Assembly: GCA_021794355.1 (NCBI GenBank)
Contig: JAJYRA010000084.1
Location: 59,038-123,037 of the forward strand
DNA: 64,000 nt
Reading direction: 5' to 3'
Source of the DNA: Thermoplasmata archaeon
GTDB taxonomy: Archaea; Thermoplasmatota; Thermoplasmata; Thermoplasmatales; Thermoplasmataceae
Each line of letters starts with the position of its first letter. Within the stretch, counting starts at the first letter, position 1. Both the position numbers and the translations under genes were made by a program. This document shows positions 10,332 through 20,006 of this stretch, one piece after another. Under the pieces are notes generated by a model. The model did not search any database, was not told the origin of the DNA, and saw nothing but the letters and a program-made list of their open reading frames with translations.

Positions 10332-11667
10332 GATTGTCCTCTATTACAATGCCGGATTCCTTCAGAGCTCCTCTAATAATGTCAGATTCATCATACAGTT
10401 TATCCTTTCTCAGTTTATCCCTCAGATCAATTAGTTTTTCAATGGTGTTTGTACTGAATTCCTTCTCCTTAATATTGATTATTCCCAGATAGGAATTGAT
10501 CTTATCAATTTCAGAGATCAGGTATTTTGCGTCATCTTCATCAATATTATCTTTGGTCTTATATATCATGGAACATACTTCAATGAGACCTGCGATGGCA
10601 TTCCTGGTATTGATATCATTATCCATCTCCTTTTCAATTATTTGAAATAAATTTCTCACAGCAATTTTACTGCCTTTCCCAGATGCAGAATGAAGAATCT
10701 GGTATGCCTTCGAAATGTAATCAACATTCTTCCTAGCTTCTTCAAGAAGTGAATCCGAAAAATCTGTCTCTGACCCATAATTGTTTGACAGAAAACACAT
10801 CCTTATGGTTTCCGGGGAATATTTATCAGTAAGATAGGACACGGGAATGAAATTATTTTCGGATTTGGACATTTTCTCGCCTTTTATCTTGAGAATTCCT
10901 GAATAAATCCATATGTCAACAACATGTGTGTTTCCTTTCAGAGAAGACATTATGGAAAGCTCAGACTCATGGTGTGGAAATATAAGATCCTTTCCTGCTC
11001 CATGCAAGTCATAATGATTTCCGAAATATTTGCTTGCTATGGCTGTATCTTCTATATGCCATCCCGGACGTCCCTCTCCCCACGGGCTGCTCCATGAAGG
11101 TTCCGAATCCTTTTTCTTGAACTTCCATAATACAAAGTCCCTTGGATCTTCCTTCATATCCGATACGCTGGCTCTCTTTCCGCTTATTAGTTTTTCAGCT
11201 TTTTGGCCCGATAACACCCCATAATTACTATCCATCCAAACGCGATAATATACCCCGTCCGGGAGCCTGTATGTAAAATTTCTTCCCTCCAGAACTCTTA
11301 TTTGCCTGATTATTTCCCTGATATGATCCGTTGCAGGCGCGTAAAAGTTAACCGAGTCTATTTTTGCATATTTCATTGCATTCATGTATTTCCTAAGAAA
11401 TATTTTTGAGAGGTCCAGAGCATTCACGCCTATTTCCTCGGCACGGTTTATTATTTTATCATCAATATCGGTTATATTTTGAAGATAAAAAACGGTGTAG
11501 CCTTTTTGCCTCAAATACTTGGCAAGAACGTCAAAAGTGATGTATGTCTTAATATGCCCCAAGTGCGGTTCGTCGTAAACGGTTGGACCACATACATACA
11601 TCTTTATCACCTTTCCCCTAGCATTTACTTTTTTGTTACTTCTGGAAAGTTGATCATAGATCATCAT
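10300..11667 (-). CDS. cysS: Cysteinyl-tRNA synthetase
   Basis: KMYVCGPTVYDEPHLGHIKTYITFD, KMSKSENNF. Confidence 0.96.
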   Translation of the reverse strand: MMIYDQLSRSNKKVNARGKVIKMYVCGPTVYDEPHLGHIKTYITFDVLAKYLRQKGYTVFYLQNITDIDDKIINRAEEIGVNALDLSKIFLRKYMNAMKYAKIDSVNFYAPATDHIREIIRQIRVLEGRNFTYRLPDGVYYRVWMDSNYGVLSGQKAEKLISGKRASVSDMKEDPRDFVLWKFKKKDSEPSWSSPWGEGRPGWHIEDTAIASKYFGNHYDLHGAGKDLIFPHHESELSIMSSLKGNTHVVDIWIYSGILKIKGEKMSKSENNFIPVSYLTDKYSPETIRMCFLSNNYGSETDFSDSLLEEARKNVDYISKAYQILHSASGKGSKIAVRNLFQIIEKEMDNDINTRNAIAGLIEVCSMIYKTKDNIDEDDAKYLISEIDKINSYLGIINIKEKEFSTNTIEKLIDLRDKLRKDKLYDESDIIRGALKESGIVIEDNHGKSGWHYEN

Positions 11668-11801
11668 AATCAGGGTTATGATCTTTGGGCTTATATATTG
11701 TTTTCATCTTTATTTGCACATCATTAACTACCACATTCAGTCACCAATTCTTTCGTAAAGGATGCAACCTTGTTGAAAGATAAATTAAGGTTTATATAGA
11801 G

Positions 11802-12368
11802 TTGAAGGCATACGTAAGTCATATGGACAATCAGTCTGATCCCAATGATATAAGAGTGGCAGTTGATAAAAATAAATCCTTACTCAAGAAGATACAACTT
11901 GTAATTCCAGGGTTTTCAGGATACAGGGAAAAGGAGGATGTAAGGGTTGCTGATGAACTATTGAGGAGTCAGATAGGTATCGTTTTGAACAGAGCTATCA
12001 ATTCACTAACCAATGCAAGACAGAATGCAATCAATTTCAATAAATTTGGTGCCCTCGCCTTTCTGGGAAATGCCATATCCACCGTTGAAACTCTTCAAGG
12101 TGATATTGTACATGGCCAACAGGGATATTCTGGTATTGCACCTGCAATTAAGGTGACTACAACAACATTGGACAGATTGTATGAATATGACTATGCCTTT
12201 GTTTCTAAGTGCAAAGAAATTGTGGATATGTGCTCAGGTCTTGAAAACATTTCAACAATGCAGGACGGCGATATCCTTACTAATCTGAACAGGATAACTG
12301 AAACTGTCAACGATGCAAGAAGTACATGGACACAGAGAATGGAGACCGTTGAAGGAATTAAGGAGTGA
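11802..12368 (+). CDS. Helical hypothetical protein of the SPFH/zinc-ribbon module
   Basis: Predicted all-helical; end overlaps start of the SPFH gene. The track start is a TTG; ATG at MDNQSDPND is the likelier start. Confidence 0.7.
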   Translation: MKAYVSHMDNQSDPNDIRVAVDKNKSLLKKIQLVIPGFSGYREKEDVRVADELLRSQIGIVLNRAINSLTNARQNAINFNKFGALAFLGNAISTVETLQGDIVHGQQGYSGIAPAIKVTTTTLDRLYEYDYAFVSKCKEIVDMCSGLENISTMQDGDILTNLNRITETVNDARSTWTQRMETVEGIKE

Positions 12369-13480
12369 TTAGGATGTTTGGCAAGAAATCTAACGATATC
12401 CCCTATAAGGGTGGAAGTGTGTTTGGTTCCATTACCATTGCCTGGGAAACCCAGTTCAAGGAAGGTAATGCCATGTGGAAAGTTCCAAGGCTCATAAGAT
12501 TAAATGATAATATTGTTGTGAGGGAGGATGAAACCGCTGTCTTTTACAGGGATGGCAAGGTTCTGACCTACTTCGATAAACCAGGGAGATATGCTCTCAC
12601 AGATTTTAACGCTCCCGTGGTGGGAGAGTTACTGAAACATTTTTCCGGAGTCCAACAACAGGCTGAAGTTTATTATATTCAGAGAAGGGTGATGGATGGA
12701 AAATACGGAAGTAGCACCCCTTACCAGTTTATGGACCCTGCCTTTGGAATTGTAAATCTCAGGGCCTTTGGTGAATACAGATGGAAGATTTCAGATCCAG
12801 CTCTTTTTATAAACCAATTTGTGGGTACATTCAATGTGGACTCGTCTTCCGATGTTGAATCTAGATTAAAGGACCAGATTGTACTCCTGCTATACAATGC
12901 TCTGGGAAAGATGAAGGACACGGGAATGAAGGTAACGGATATACCTGCCAATCTGGGAACCATAGAACAGGCCGTCCTTGGAATGGCTCCGTCTAATTTT
13001 CAGCAGTATGGAGTGGAAATAGATAAATTGCAAGGAATAAACATTTCTCTTCCGGATGAGGTCCAGAAGGCAGTGGATACGCGTTCAGAAATGTCTGTCC
13101 TTGGTGTGAATTATATTCAATACCAGGCAGGTCAGGCCATGGTTGATGCCTCAAAGAACCCAAATGGTTTTGCAGGACTTGGGGCAGGAATGGGCGTGGG
13201 AATGGGTGCAGGTGCCGGAGTGGGATACGCCATGTCAGGACCAATGATGAGTAATATGCAGAACGCAAATAACCAGAATGCAGGTGCTGCTCAGCAGGCC
13301 CAAACCAGGAATTGCCCAAAATGTGGAACCGCTGTTCCGGCAACAAGTAACTTCTGTCCTAACTGTGGTTATGATATGAGGGTACAGCAACAGTCCATGA
13401 TTAAGTGCCCAAAATGCGGCGTTGAAATACCGGCTAACTCAAAGTTCTGCCCAGATTGTGGACAGAAAATAACGGGGTGA
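12365..13480 (+). CDS. SPFH-domain protein (YdjI/virion-core-like) with two C-terminal zinc ribbons
   Basis: SPFH-like core (GSITIAWETQFKEGNAMWKVPRLIRLNDNIVVREDETAVFYRDGKVL), Gly/Met-rich linker, NCPKCGTAVPATSNFCPNCG and KCPKCGVEIPANSKFCPDCG. Confidence 0.85.
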   Translation: MIRMFGKKSNDIPYKGGSVFGSITIAWETQFKEGNAMWKVPRLIRLNDNIVVREDETAVFYRDGKVLTYFDKPGRYALTDFNAPVVGELLKHFSGVQQQAEVYYIQRRVMDGKYGSSTPYQFMDPAFGIVNLRAFGEYRWKISDPALFINQFVGTFNVDSSSDVESRLKDQIVLLLYNALGKMKDTGMKVTDIPANLGTIEQAVLGMAPSNFQQYGVEIDKLQGINISLPDEVQKAVDTRSEMSVLGVNYIQYQAGQAMVDASKNPNGFAGLGAGMGVGMGAGAGVGYAMSGPMMSNMQNANNQNAGAAQQAQTRNCPKCGTAVPATSNFCPNCGYDMRVQQQSMIKCPKCGVEIPANSKFCPDCGQKITG

Positions 13481-13486
13481 AAAAAA

Positions 13487-14518
13487 GTGTTTTGTACAAA
13501 GTGTGGAGCGCAACTCCCAGATGATGCTGTTTTCTGCTCAAAATGCGGAAACAAGGTTGGAAATGCCAGTTCGAATACTCAGAATAGAGTGGGAAATGGA
13601 AGTACTCCCAATGGCGGTGCAAGAACAGTGGTAGCTGCCAGTGGTGTTACTGAATTGAAATGTCCAGGATGTGGGGCACCCATAAAGCCAGTCCAGGGGG
13701 AAGCAGTTATTACATGTGAATACTGTGGAACGAGCGTAACGCTGGGAAATACCGGATGGACAAATGTGTCCAGACATACGATGCTCAATCTTACAGTGCA
13801 GGATACAGATCTGCTACGACAGATAATAAAGAAACATCTGGATAAGGGTATCCTTGAGAGACATACCTTTGAGGAGTCGAAAGAGGAAGAATTGACTCTT
13901 ACATATGTTCCTTACTGGATAGTACCAACCGGTGCCAATTCAAGTTTCAAATACCTGAACGTTGCCGCTGAAGTGGGTACACTAGCAATGGATGCAGCAG
14001 TTATGGGTGTCGCTGACGAGGCCATGGGAGGCCGTGGCGGTGGAATGGGGGGCGGCATGATTGATGGAATGATGATTGGAGGAATGATAGGCGGAGGCAT
14101 GGGAGGAAACAACGCAATTCGCGGTGGAACTTTTTCCCAGAACTATGAGTTTCCAGTTCTTGCCATAAAGGATAAACCCCATCTTCAGCCCGATTCATAT
14201 CACTTCAAATTGGACCAGAGAATAGATTTTGATCAAACAAAAATAATGAAGAGCTTAAAAGTCCTGAATGGTGATGTTGATGAGGATACTTCCAAGGAGA
14301 TGGCTAAAACACTGGTCTCTCAACTTCAGGAAACAATCATCAGGCAGAAGCACCACCACCTTGAAGCTCTACAAACTCAGTGTGACGTTGGAACCCCAGA
14401 ACTTCTCCACGTTCCCATTTGGCAGGGAAAGTATTCCCATAAAAAGAAGGAATTCTATGTCATTGTGGATGGCTCAGATGGTCAGGTTATGAAAACGGAT
14501 TTAGAGAAAGTGAAATAA
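13487..14518 (+). CDS. Zinc-ribbon protein with Gly/Met-rich low-complexity insert
   Basis: FCTKCGAQLPDDAVFCSKCGNK, KCPGCGAPI...TCEYCGT, then GGRGGGMGGGMIDGMMIGGMIGGGMGG; GTG start. Confidence 0.85.
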   Translation: MFCTKCGAQLPDDAVFCSKCGNKVGNASSNTQNRVGNGSTPNGGARTVVAASGVTELKCPGCGAPIKPVQGEAVITCEYCGTSVTLGNTGWTNVSRHTMLNLTVQDTDLLRQIIKKHLDKGILERHTFEESKEEELTLTYVPYWIVPTGANSSFKYLNVAAEVGTLAMDAAVMGVADEAMGGRGGGMGGGMIDGMMIGGMIGGGMGGNNAIRGGTFSQNYEFPVLAIKDKPHLQPDSYHFKLDQRIDFDQTKIMKSLKVLNGDVDEDTSKEMAKTLVSQLQETIIRQKHHHLEALQTQCDVGTPELLHVPIWQGKYSHKKKEFYVIVDGSDGQVMKTDLEKVK

Positions 14519-14520
14519 TA

Positions 14521-15159
14521 TTATTTTTTCAAAAATTTATCTACAATTTTGAAAAATTCTTCTGGCTGATCAAGATATGCTGGATGACCAGCTTTCTTAA
14601 CTATTTCATAAGAAAAATTAGTTTTTCTGCCAATGTCTTTAATTAATTCATCATAGGGAACAACATTATCGTTTTCTCCCCAGATAAATAAGGTTTTCAT
14701 TTCCAGTTTCATAAGCATACTTGAGTTAACCCATGCTGGACCTACCAGGATCATTTCCTCTACGGATTCAGGGAAATTAAGAGCACCGAGTACGGCCATT
14801 CCACCTCCCATAGAAGCCCCAAGAATACTGTATTTTTTAATATTGTGAAACTCCATGAACGTTTGGGCAAAAAGCCTGGCATTTTCAAGTTCCCCCCGTT
14901 CTACACTGAAATTTTCGTTCTTTTCACTCTTCCCAAATCCTGGATAGTCTGGAGCATAGACATTATATCCAAGATCTGCGAAATGATTCATGGCCTTGAT
15001 TCTTTCCCAATCACCAGAAGTGAATGAAAATCCATGCAGAAACAGGATATTTTTTGAATTTTCGGCCCTTGACAAATATCTGTAAAAGAGGTTCTTTCCA
15101 TTGAATTTTACATTTTTTTCCTCTGTCATATATATCCTATGGCTTAATGCTTCAAGCAT
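14521..15159 (-). CDS. Alpha/beta hydrolase
   Basis: ILFLHGFSFTSGDW, LGASMGGGMAVLGAL, GENDNVVPYDE, AGHPAYLDQPEEF. Confidence 0.9.
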   Translation of the reverse strand: MLEALSHRIYMTEEKNVKFNGKNLFYRYLSRAENSKNILFLHGFSFTSGDWERIKAMNHFADLGYNVYAPDYPGFGKSEKNENFSVERGELENARLFAQTFMEFHNIKKYSILGASMGGGMAVLGALNFPESVEEMILVGPAWVNSSMLMKLEMKTLFIWGENDNVVPYDELIKDIGRKTNFSYEIVKKAGHPAYLDQPEEFFKIVDKFLKK

Positions 15160-15237
15160 TATACCTTTTTTTGATTTTTACATGGATGATTCACAACTTT
15201 TGGATGTGTACTTGGGAAGCAGGCAATTTTAAAATAG

Positions 15238-16563
15238 TTGAACCAATTGCTAAATATGAAAATAGTAGTAATTGGTGGAGGTGCAGCCGGGATGTCCGCT
15301 GCATCTAAGGCTAAAAGAATAAGCCCGGATGATGATGTCGAAGTGATTGAAGGTGGGAGTTTTGTTTCTTATGCAGAATGTGGTATTCCCTATTACCTTG
15401 CCGGTAAATTTGATGATTACAAAAAATTGATACACTATCCAATAGATGAGTTTACAAAAAAAAGGAATATAAATGTCAGGATAAAAACCAAAGTCATGTC
15501 CATTGACCTTCAGAATAGGGTAATAACCACCTTGGATGGAGATAATATTCAATTTGACAAGCTGGTAATCTGTACAGGGGCTTCAGCGAGAAAAAGTAAA
15601 TTTTCCAATTTTCCCAATGTGTTCAGTGTGAGGAATTTAGACGATGCCATAAGGATTAAGGGTGAGAATGGGGGAAAAGACATACTGGTAATTGGAGATG
15701 GAATCCTTGGAATGGAACTGGCTTCAGAATTTGCAATGAATGAGAAAAATGTCACACTCATGTCAAAGCACAGCTATCTATTCCCAAAGCTTGATCAGAA
15801 TGTGGTCCAGGAAATGATTGCTGATTTCAATTCCCGCGTAAAGGTGATATTAAATTCAGAAGTAAAGGAGATTACCTCTGCAAATAGTAAATTACAGGTT
15901 CAATCAGATAATTACACAGTGAATGTAGATTCAGTCTTTTTTACCGCAGGTATCACACCCAATACGGATTTCCTGAAGAACAGTGGGATCAGAATTGATA
16001 AAAATGGATTGATTGAGGTAAATTCAAGGATGGAAACCAATGTTGATGGTGTTTATGCTGCAGGTGACTGTGCAACTTCACTGAATAGAATCACGGGCAG
16101 AAGCGAGTGGCAACCCCTGGCCCAAATAGCAAACAAAATGGGAAGGGTTGCTGGATCCAATGCTTCCGGAAAGATCATGGAATTTAAGGGAGGTCTTGAT
16201 ACTACGCTCCTTAAGATATTTGATTACGAAGTTGGACTGTGCGGATTCAATGAAAAACAGGCAGAGGAGAATGGGTTTTCACCGGAATGGAAGATAGTAT
16301 CAGGAAAAAGCAGGGCAAATTACTATGACGGAGGCAGTAAACTTATGGTAAAGATAGTTTATGATAAAAACACATTGAAATTGCTTGGGGGTCAGATATG
16401 CTCAAAGGATAACGGAGCCTGGAGACTGAACACTCTGGAAACGGCGATCTTTGCCGGGATGACCACGGAGGATCTATTTTATAATGATCTGGGGTACACG
16501 CCTCCCTTTGGTCCTGTGTGGGATCCCATAATCATAGCTGCGAGCCTGACCATGAGGGATTAA
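15238..16563 (+). CDS. FAD-dependent pyridine nucleotide-disulfide oxidoreductase (NADH oxidase/CoA-disulfide reductase family)
   Basis: KIVVIGGGAAGMSAASKAKRISP, YAECGIPYYLAGK, VYAAGDCA. Confidence 0.92.
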   Translation: MNQLLNMKIVVIGGGAAGMSAASKAKRISPDDDVEVIEGGSFVSYAECGIPYYLAGKFDDYKKLIHYPIDEFTKKRNINVRIKTKVMSIDLQNRVITTLDGDNIQFDKLVICTGASARKSKFSNFPNVFSVRNLDDAIRIKGENGGKDILVIGDGILGMELASEFAMNEKNVTLMSKHSYLFPKLDQNVVQEMIADFNSRVKVILNSEVKEITSANSKLQVQSDNYTVNVDSVFFTAGITPNTDFLKNSGIRIDKNGLIEVNSRMETNVDGVYAAGDCATSLNRITGRSEWQPLAQIANKMGRVAGSNASGKIMEFKGGLDTTLLKIFDYEVGLCGFNEKQAEENGFSPEWKIVSGKSRANYYDGGSKLMVKIVYDKNTLKLLGGQICSKDNGAWRLNTLETAIFAGMTTEDLFYNDLGYTPPFGPVWDPIIIAASLTMRD

Positions 16564-17185
16564 TTTCTGAAAACCAGCCTTCCCGCATGTTGCAGGAATA
16601 GAATGGATAAAAGGAGTTTTCACTAAACCTCAGCCCCAAAAGGGCGCAGTTTAAAAAAGTTCTGGGTTTTGGCTTCATCTGGAAATTCCGCGATACTATG
16701 GACCATAACACTCCCCCGTGGGTTACAATCAATATCCTCTTAGCTCCAGATGATTCAAGGATCAAACTGTTCATGCATTCCTCAATACGGTTGTGGAACC
16801 TCCTACTGTTTTCAACATCCTGAACGAAGTCAATGTGATCTGTAATTGGGGAATCCATTGTAACCCCGAACATGCTATTGATTCCTTCCGTATTTAATCC
16901 TTCCACACCTCTAAATCCCCTTTCCCCGAGGCATTTCTTAATTGTGGGTTTAATCGCCGGTAAGTCCTTAAGAACAATTTTTGCAGTATCCATACACCTC
17001 TGAAAGGGACTGCTAAAAACCATATCTGGTCTTATAACGTTAATCATTTCCCTGATTTTTTCAGCCTGTTTTATACCTTCTTCATTTATGTGGGACTCCT
17101 CAGGACAGTACCATAAACCCAATTTATTGCATTGAGTCTCTCCATGCCTGAGGAGGAATATTTCTAAATTGTTTGAATGACTCAT
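16532..17185 (-). CDS. Histidine phosphatase family protein
   Basis: EIFLLRHGETQCNKLGLW, VFSSPFQRCMDTA, ILIVTHGGVLW; 3' end overlaps the preceding gene. Confidence 0.9.
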   Translation of the reverse strand: MSHSNNLEIFLLRHGETQCNKLGLWYCPEESHINEEGIKQAEKIREMINVIRPDMVFSSPFQRCMDTAKIVLKDLPAIKPTIKKCLGERGFRGVEGLNTEGINSMFGVTMDSPITDHIDFVQDVENSRRFHNRIEECMNSLILESSGAKRILIVTHGGVLWSIVSRNFQMKPKPRTFLNCALLGLRFSENSFYPFYSCNMREGWFSEINPSWSGSQL

Positions 17186-17241
17186 AATCGTGGTTTAGTT
17201 TTTAATACAGATAAATTTTACTCTATGATTTATTTATTCTT

Positions 17242-18387
17242 TTATTCCTTGAACCATGAATATTTCCAGTAAAGAAGGATATCATATAACCCTTTTATTC
17301 CTCCGGCAACAAACAAAAGGGAAGTTGGAAGAAACTCAATTGCGAGGCCCCCCATGACTGGCCCGGGTATCTGGGAGGCTGAACGGGCACTGGTAAATAC
17401 GGAGTTTGCCCCAATTCTACTCTCCTTGGGAATGAACGTGTTGATGAAGCTATCCCTTGCTGGAACATCCATCTGACTGGTAGTTTGCCTCAGATAAAGA
17501 AAACCTTCACTCCAGATTAGGCTGTGGAGCACAGGCATCAGAATTAGAAATCCGTTGCTAATGATGTGAGTGAACACCATGGTTTTGATCAGACCGATGC
17601 TATTTTGAATTCTAGATGAAATGAGTATGGAAACTGCTGTCAATATGTTTACAATAAGAAAGATGAATCCAGCCGTGCTAAGATCAATGTTGTATACCAC
17701 CTTGAACCAGAGAGTGAGCATGGAAGTTGTGACTAGACCTCCACCTAAGGAATCCATGGAGAAAAGAAGAGTTAAATTTCTTATGTGACCCTTCATATCC
17801 TTAGATATTTCCCCGTTTACTTTCTTTTTTTCATAATATGGAAATGTTACTGAAAGGTATATTACCATCTGCACCACTGCAAGTAAAAGGTCTATTATGA
17901 ACAATTCATGAAAGGAAAGGGAGGTGTATGTGTAAAGAAGAAGTGAACCTATGGATGCTGCTCCATAGGACCCAAAATTATAGATTGAGAATGCCATGTT
18001 TTTGGATCTCTGCTCTGTTTCATAATGGCTGATAGTGTATTGTTCAATGGGCTGGTAGGCGGATAGGTCTCTGCCGCTGAGAGAGATTGCGCCAATGATT
18101 ATACCCATTACATAAAAAATAGGATTGTTGAGGATTATGAGTATCAAAAATCCCACTATGAGTAAGGCGGATAGAATCACAGATCTTATCTTCAGTGTGG
18201 AATTAATTCTGGAATATAGAAATACAAATATGGATGAGGATAAAAGGCTCAAAAATAATACAAATCCTATCTCAATGGCACTATAATGAAAGGAACTTAG
18301 ATAGTACGGTGAAGTAATGGCCATTGTCATGAAAATAAATGACCTTGTGGAATGGGTGAACGTTAGAAGTGTAGACTGAATACGCAT
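17242..18387 (-). CDS. MFS transporter
   Basis: 381 aa, about 12 hydrophobic helices with MFS-like organisation. Confidence 0.8.
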   Translation of the reverse strand: MRIQSTLLTFTHSTRSFIFMTMAITSPYYLSSFHYSAIEIGFVLFLSLLSSSIFVFLYSRINSTLKIRSVILSALLIVGFLILIILNNPIFYVMGIIIGAISLSGRDLSAYQPIEQYTISHYETEQRSKNMAFSIYNFGSYGAASIGSLLLYTYTSLSFHELFIIDLLLAVVQMVIYLSVTFPYYEKKKVNGEISKDMKGHIRNLTLLFSMDSLGGGLVTTSMLTLWFKVVYNIDLSTAGFIFLIVNILTAVSILISSRIQNSIGLIKTMVFTHIISNGFLILMPVLHSLIWSEGFLYLRQTTSQMDVPARDSFINTFIPKESRIGANSVFTSARSASQIPGPVMGGLAIEFLPTSLLFVAGGIKGLYDILLYWKYSWFKE

Positions 18388-18434
18388 TATTCCGCATTAC
18401 TTTATTTATTTAAAATGCGATTATGATTTTTAGA

Positions 18435-18779
18435 TTAATTTATCATTTGGTTATCTTTACCCCTGAAGAATGAGAATAGTGCCTCTACCGGTAGAATGCA
18501 CAGACTGACTAATAATACTGCCCTTATACCGCCAAAAAAGGATGATGTTACAGATGCACTAACACCTCTATTGAGTTCACCGGTACTGGCAAATCCTTCG
18601 TATGCCACATATCATGTCACGCTAAGAATTGCAATGGATGCGGAAATAATAAAACTCCCAGGCACCACTATGTTGGACGTGGTTCCCAAAAATCCCAATG
18701 ATAGTCCTTATGGGTCCCTTGGAAGAATTTGCCATAAATGCACCATTATAAGCAGGATCAGTTTGCTCTCCTTCTGCAT
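18435..18779 (-). pseudogene. Decayed membrane protein with two in-frame stops
   Basis: One frame 18779->18435: MQKESKLILLIMVHLWQILPRDP*GLSLGFLGTTSNIVVPGSFIISASIAILSVT*YVAYEGFASTGELNRGVSASVTSSFFGGIRAVLLVSLCILPVEALFSFFRGKDNQMIN*; TAA at 18708-18710, TGA at 18612-18614. Confidence 0.5.
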
Positions 18780-18971
18780 GGCTCCACATTTTAGAATCCA
18801 TATTTAACTTAATCAAGAATAAAAATAACTCATTTCTTTTGTATACAGCTCAGTGAATTTTCATATGGAAAGTGAGAAGTTTTTTCCCCGTGTGGAATAA
18901 AGCTTTTCCCTTTTTGTTTTATCGGAGAACTATGCCGGAAATTGTCCGGTAGATTTTAATGGAATATAATT

Positions 18972-19211
18972 TCACCCGGTGGTCAAATTTGGCAATATGT
19001 TCGCTTTATTCATCATTTCATCATCGTATGCGTTATCAGACAATGAATCATTGAGAATTATCTCTATTGCCCTATCCACCAGTTTCATGATCTTGTTCTT
19101 TGCCATTCCCGGTTTCTTGAACAGTTTCCTGTATTTTGAAAATATTGATATAATATCCCGTTTTCTAAATACGACCCCAACATATTTTGGATTGGCCATG
19201 TTGTGAAACAT
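18972..19211 (-). CDS. Small hypothetical protein
   Basis: 79 aa ORF preceded by a perfect inverted repeat at 19250-19269. Confidence 0.4.
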   Translation of the reverse strand: MFHNMANPKYVGVVFRKRDIISIFSKYRKLFKKPGMAKNKIMKLVDRAIEIILNDSLSDNAYDDEMMNKANILPNLTTG

Positions 19212-19249
19212 TGCCAGTGTTATCTCACTCTTTGCGAATATCTTCTATG

Positions 19250-19269
19250 TAGTACCTATCTAGGTACTA
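19250..19269. promoter_or_regulatory. Perfect 9-bp inverted repeat (candidate operator)
   Basis: TAGTACCTA-TC-TAGGTACTA, 39 bp upstream of the 19211 start on the minus strand. Confidence 0.45.
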
Positions 19270-19406
19270 TACTAAAAAACCTTTCAATACACTGTGTTTT
19301 CCTCAAGAAATGATACAAAAATTGATAGTTTTCACGATGTTAGATCATCCCCGTAGCCAGAGAAGAAATGTTTAATTATGTGTAAAGCAATATATTTTGG
19401 GTTGAG

Positions 19407-20003
19407 ATGGCAATTAAATTAAGGAAAAGTGAGGATGACAAACAGTTTGAGACGAGGAGTAAAATCAGAAATTATAAGTCGCAATTGGATAGAGGCTTAA
19501 AAAAACAGCAGCAGCTAATGGCACAAGCAATTAATAATATTAAAAAGGCAGCAGCAATAAAGGATAAAAAGGGCATGTTAAACGCAGCTCAAAATGCAGT
19601 AAGAATTAAAAGTTCTGTTGAATATCTTAAAAGTTTCTTACTCTATCTTGACAATCTTGAAATAACCTTTGAGTTTGTATATAACGAGAGAAGGAACAGC
19701 GAAATCCTTATGGGTGCCAATAAGGAACTGAATAAAAGAATGCTTTCGGAAGAACAGGCAAGGCAGATCGAAAACAACATTCAGGCCATAAACCAGAAAA
19801 CGGAGGATCTGGAAAGAAGATTGGAAGATCAATTCGGAAATATCAATCAGAGCCTGGATGAGTTTGCCGCCAGGGGTGGAGAAAATGTGGATGAAGTCCT
19901 AGGAAGTGTGGTCGGCAACAAAAGCGAATCAAATTCCGAACAATCAAACAGTGAAATTGAGAATCTCATAAGTAAGATAATGGGTGAAGACACAAAGTCA
20001 TGA
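19407..20003 (+). CDS. ESCRT-III/Snf7-like (CdvB-like) protein
   Basis: 198 aa, basic helical N-terminus, long hairpin (AQAINNIKKAAAIKDKKGMLNAAQNAVRIKSSVEYLKSFLLYLDNLEITFEFVYNERRNSEILMGANKELNKRM), acidic C-terminus ending in a MIM1-like amphipathic helix SEIENLISKIMGE. Confidence 0.6.
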   Translation: MAIKLRKSEDDKQFETRSKIRNYKSQLDRGLKKQQQLMAQAINNIKKAAAIKDKKGMLNAAQNAVRIKSSVEYLKSFLLYLDNLEITFEFVYNERRNSEILMGANKELNKRMLSEEQARQIENNIQAINQKTEDLERRLEDQFGNINQSLDEFAARGGENVDEVLGSVVGNKSESNSEQSNSEIENLISKIMGEDTKS

Positions 20004-20006
20004 TTT

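Noticed and set aside
12721-14198. Multiple minus-strand ORFs opposite the SPFH and zinc-ribbon genes
   Set aside because: Low-complexity mirror frames of Gly/Cys-rich coding sequence.
18496-18807. Plus ORF of 103 aa
   Set aside because: Shadow of the minus-strand decayed membrane protein; no motif.
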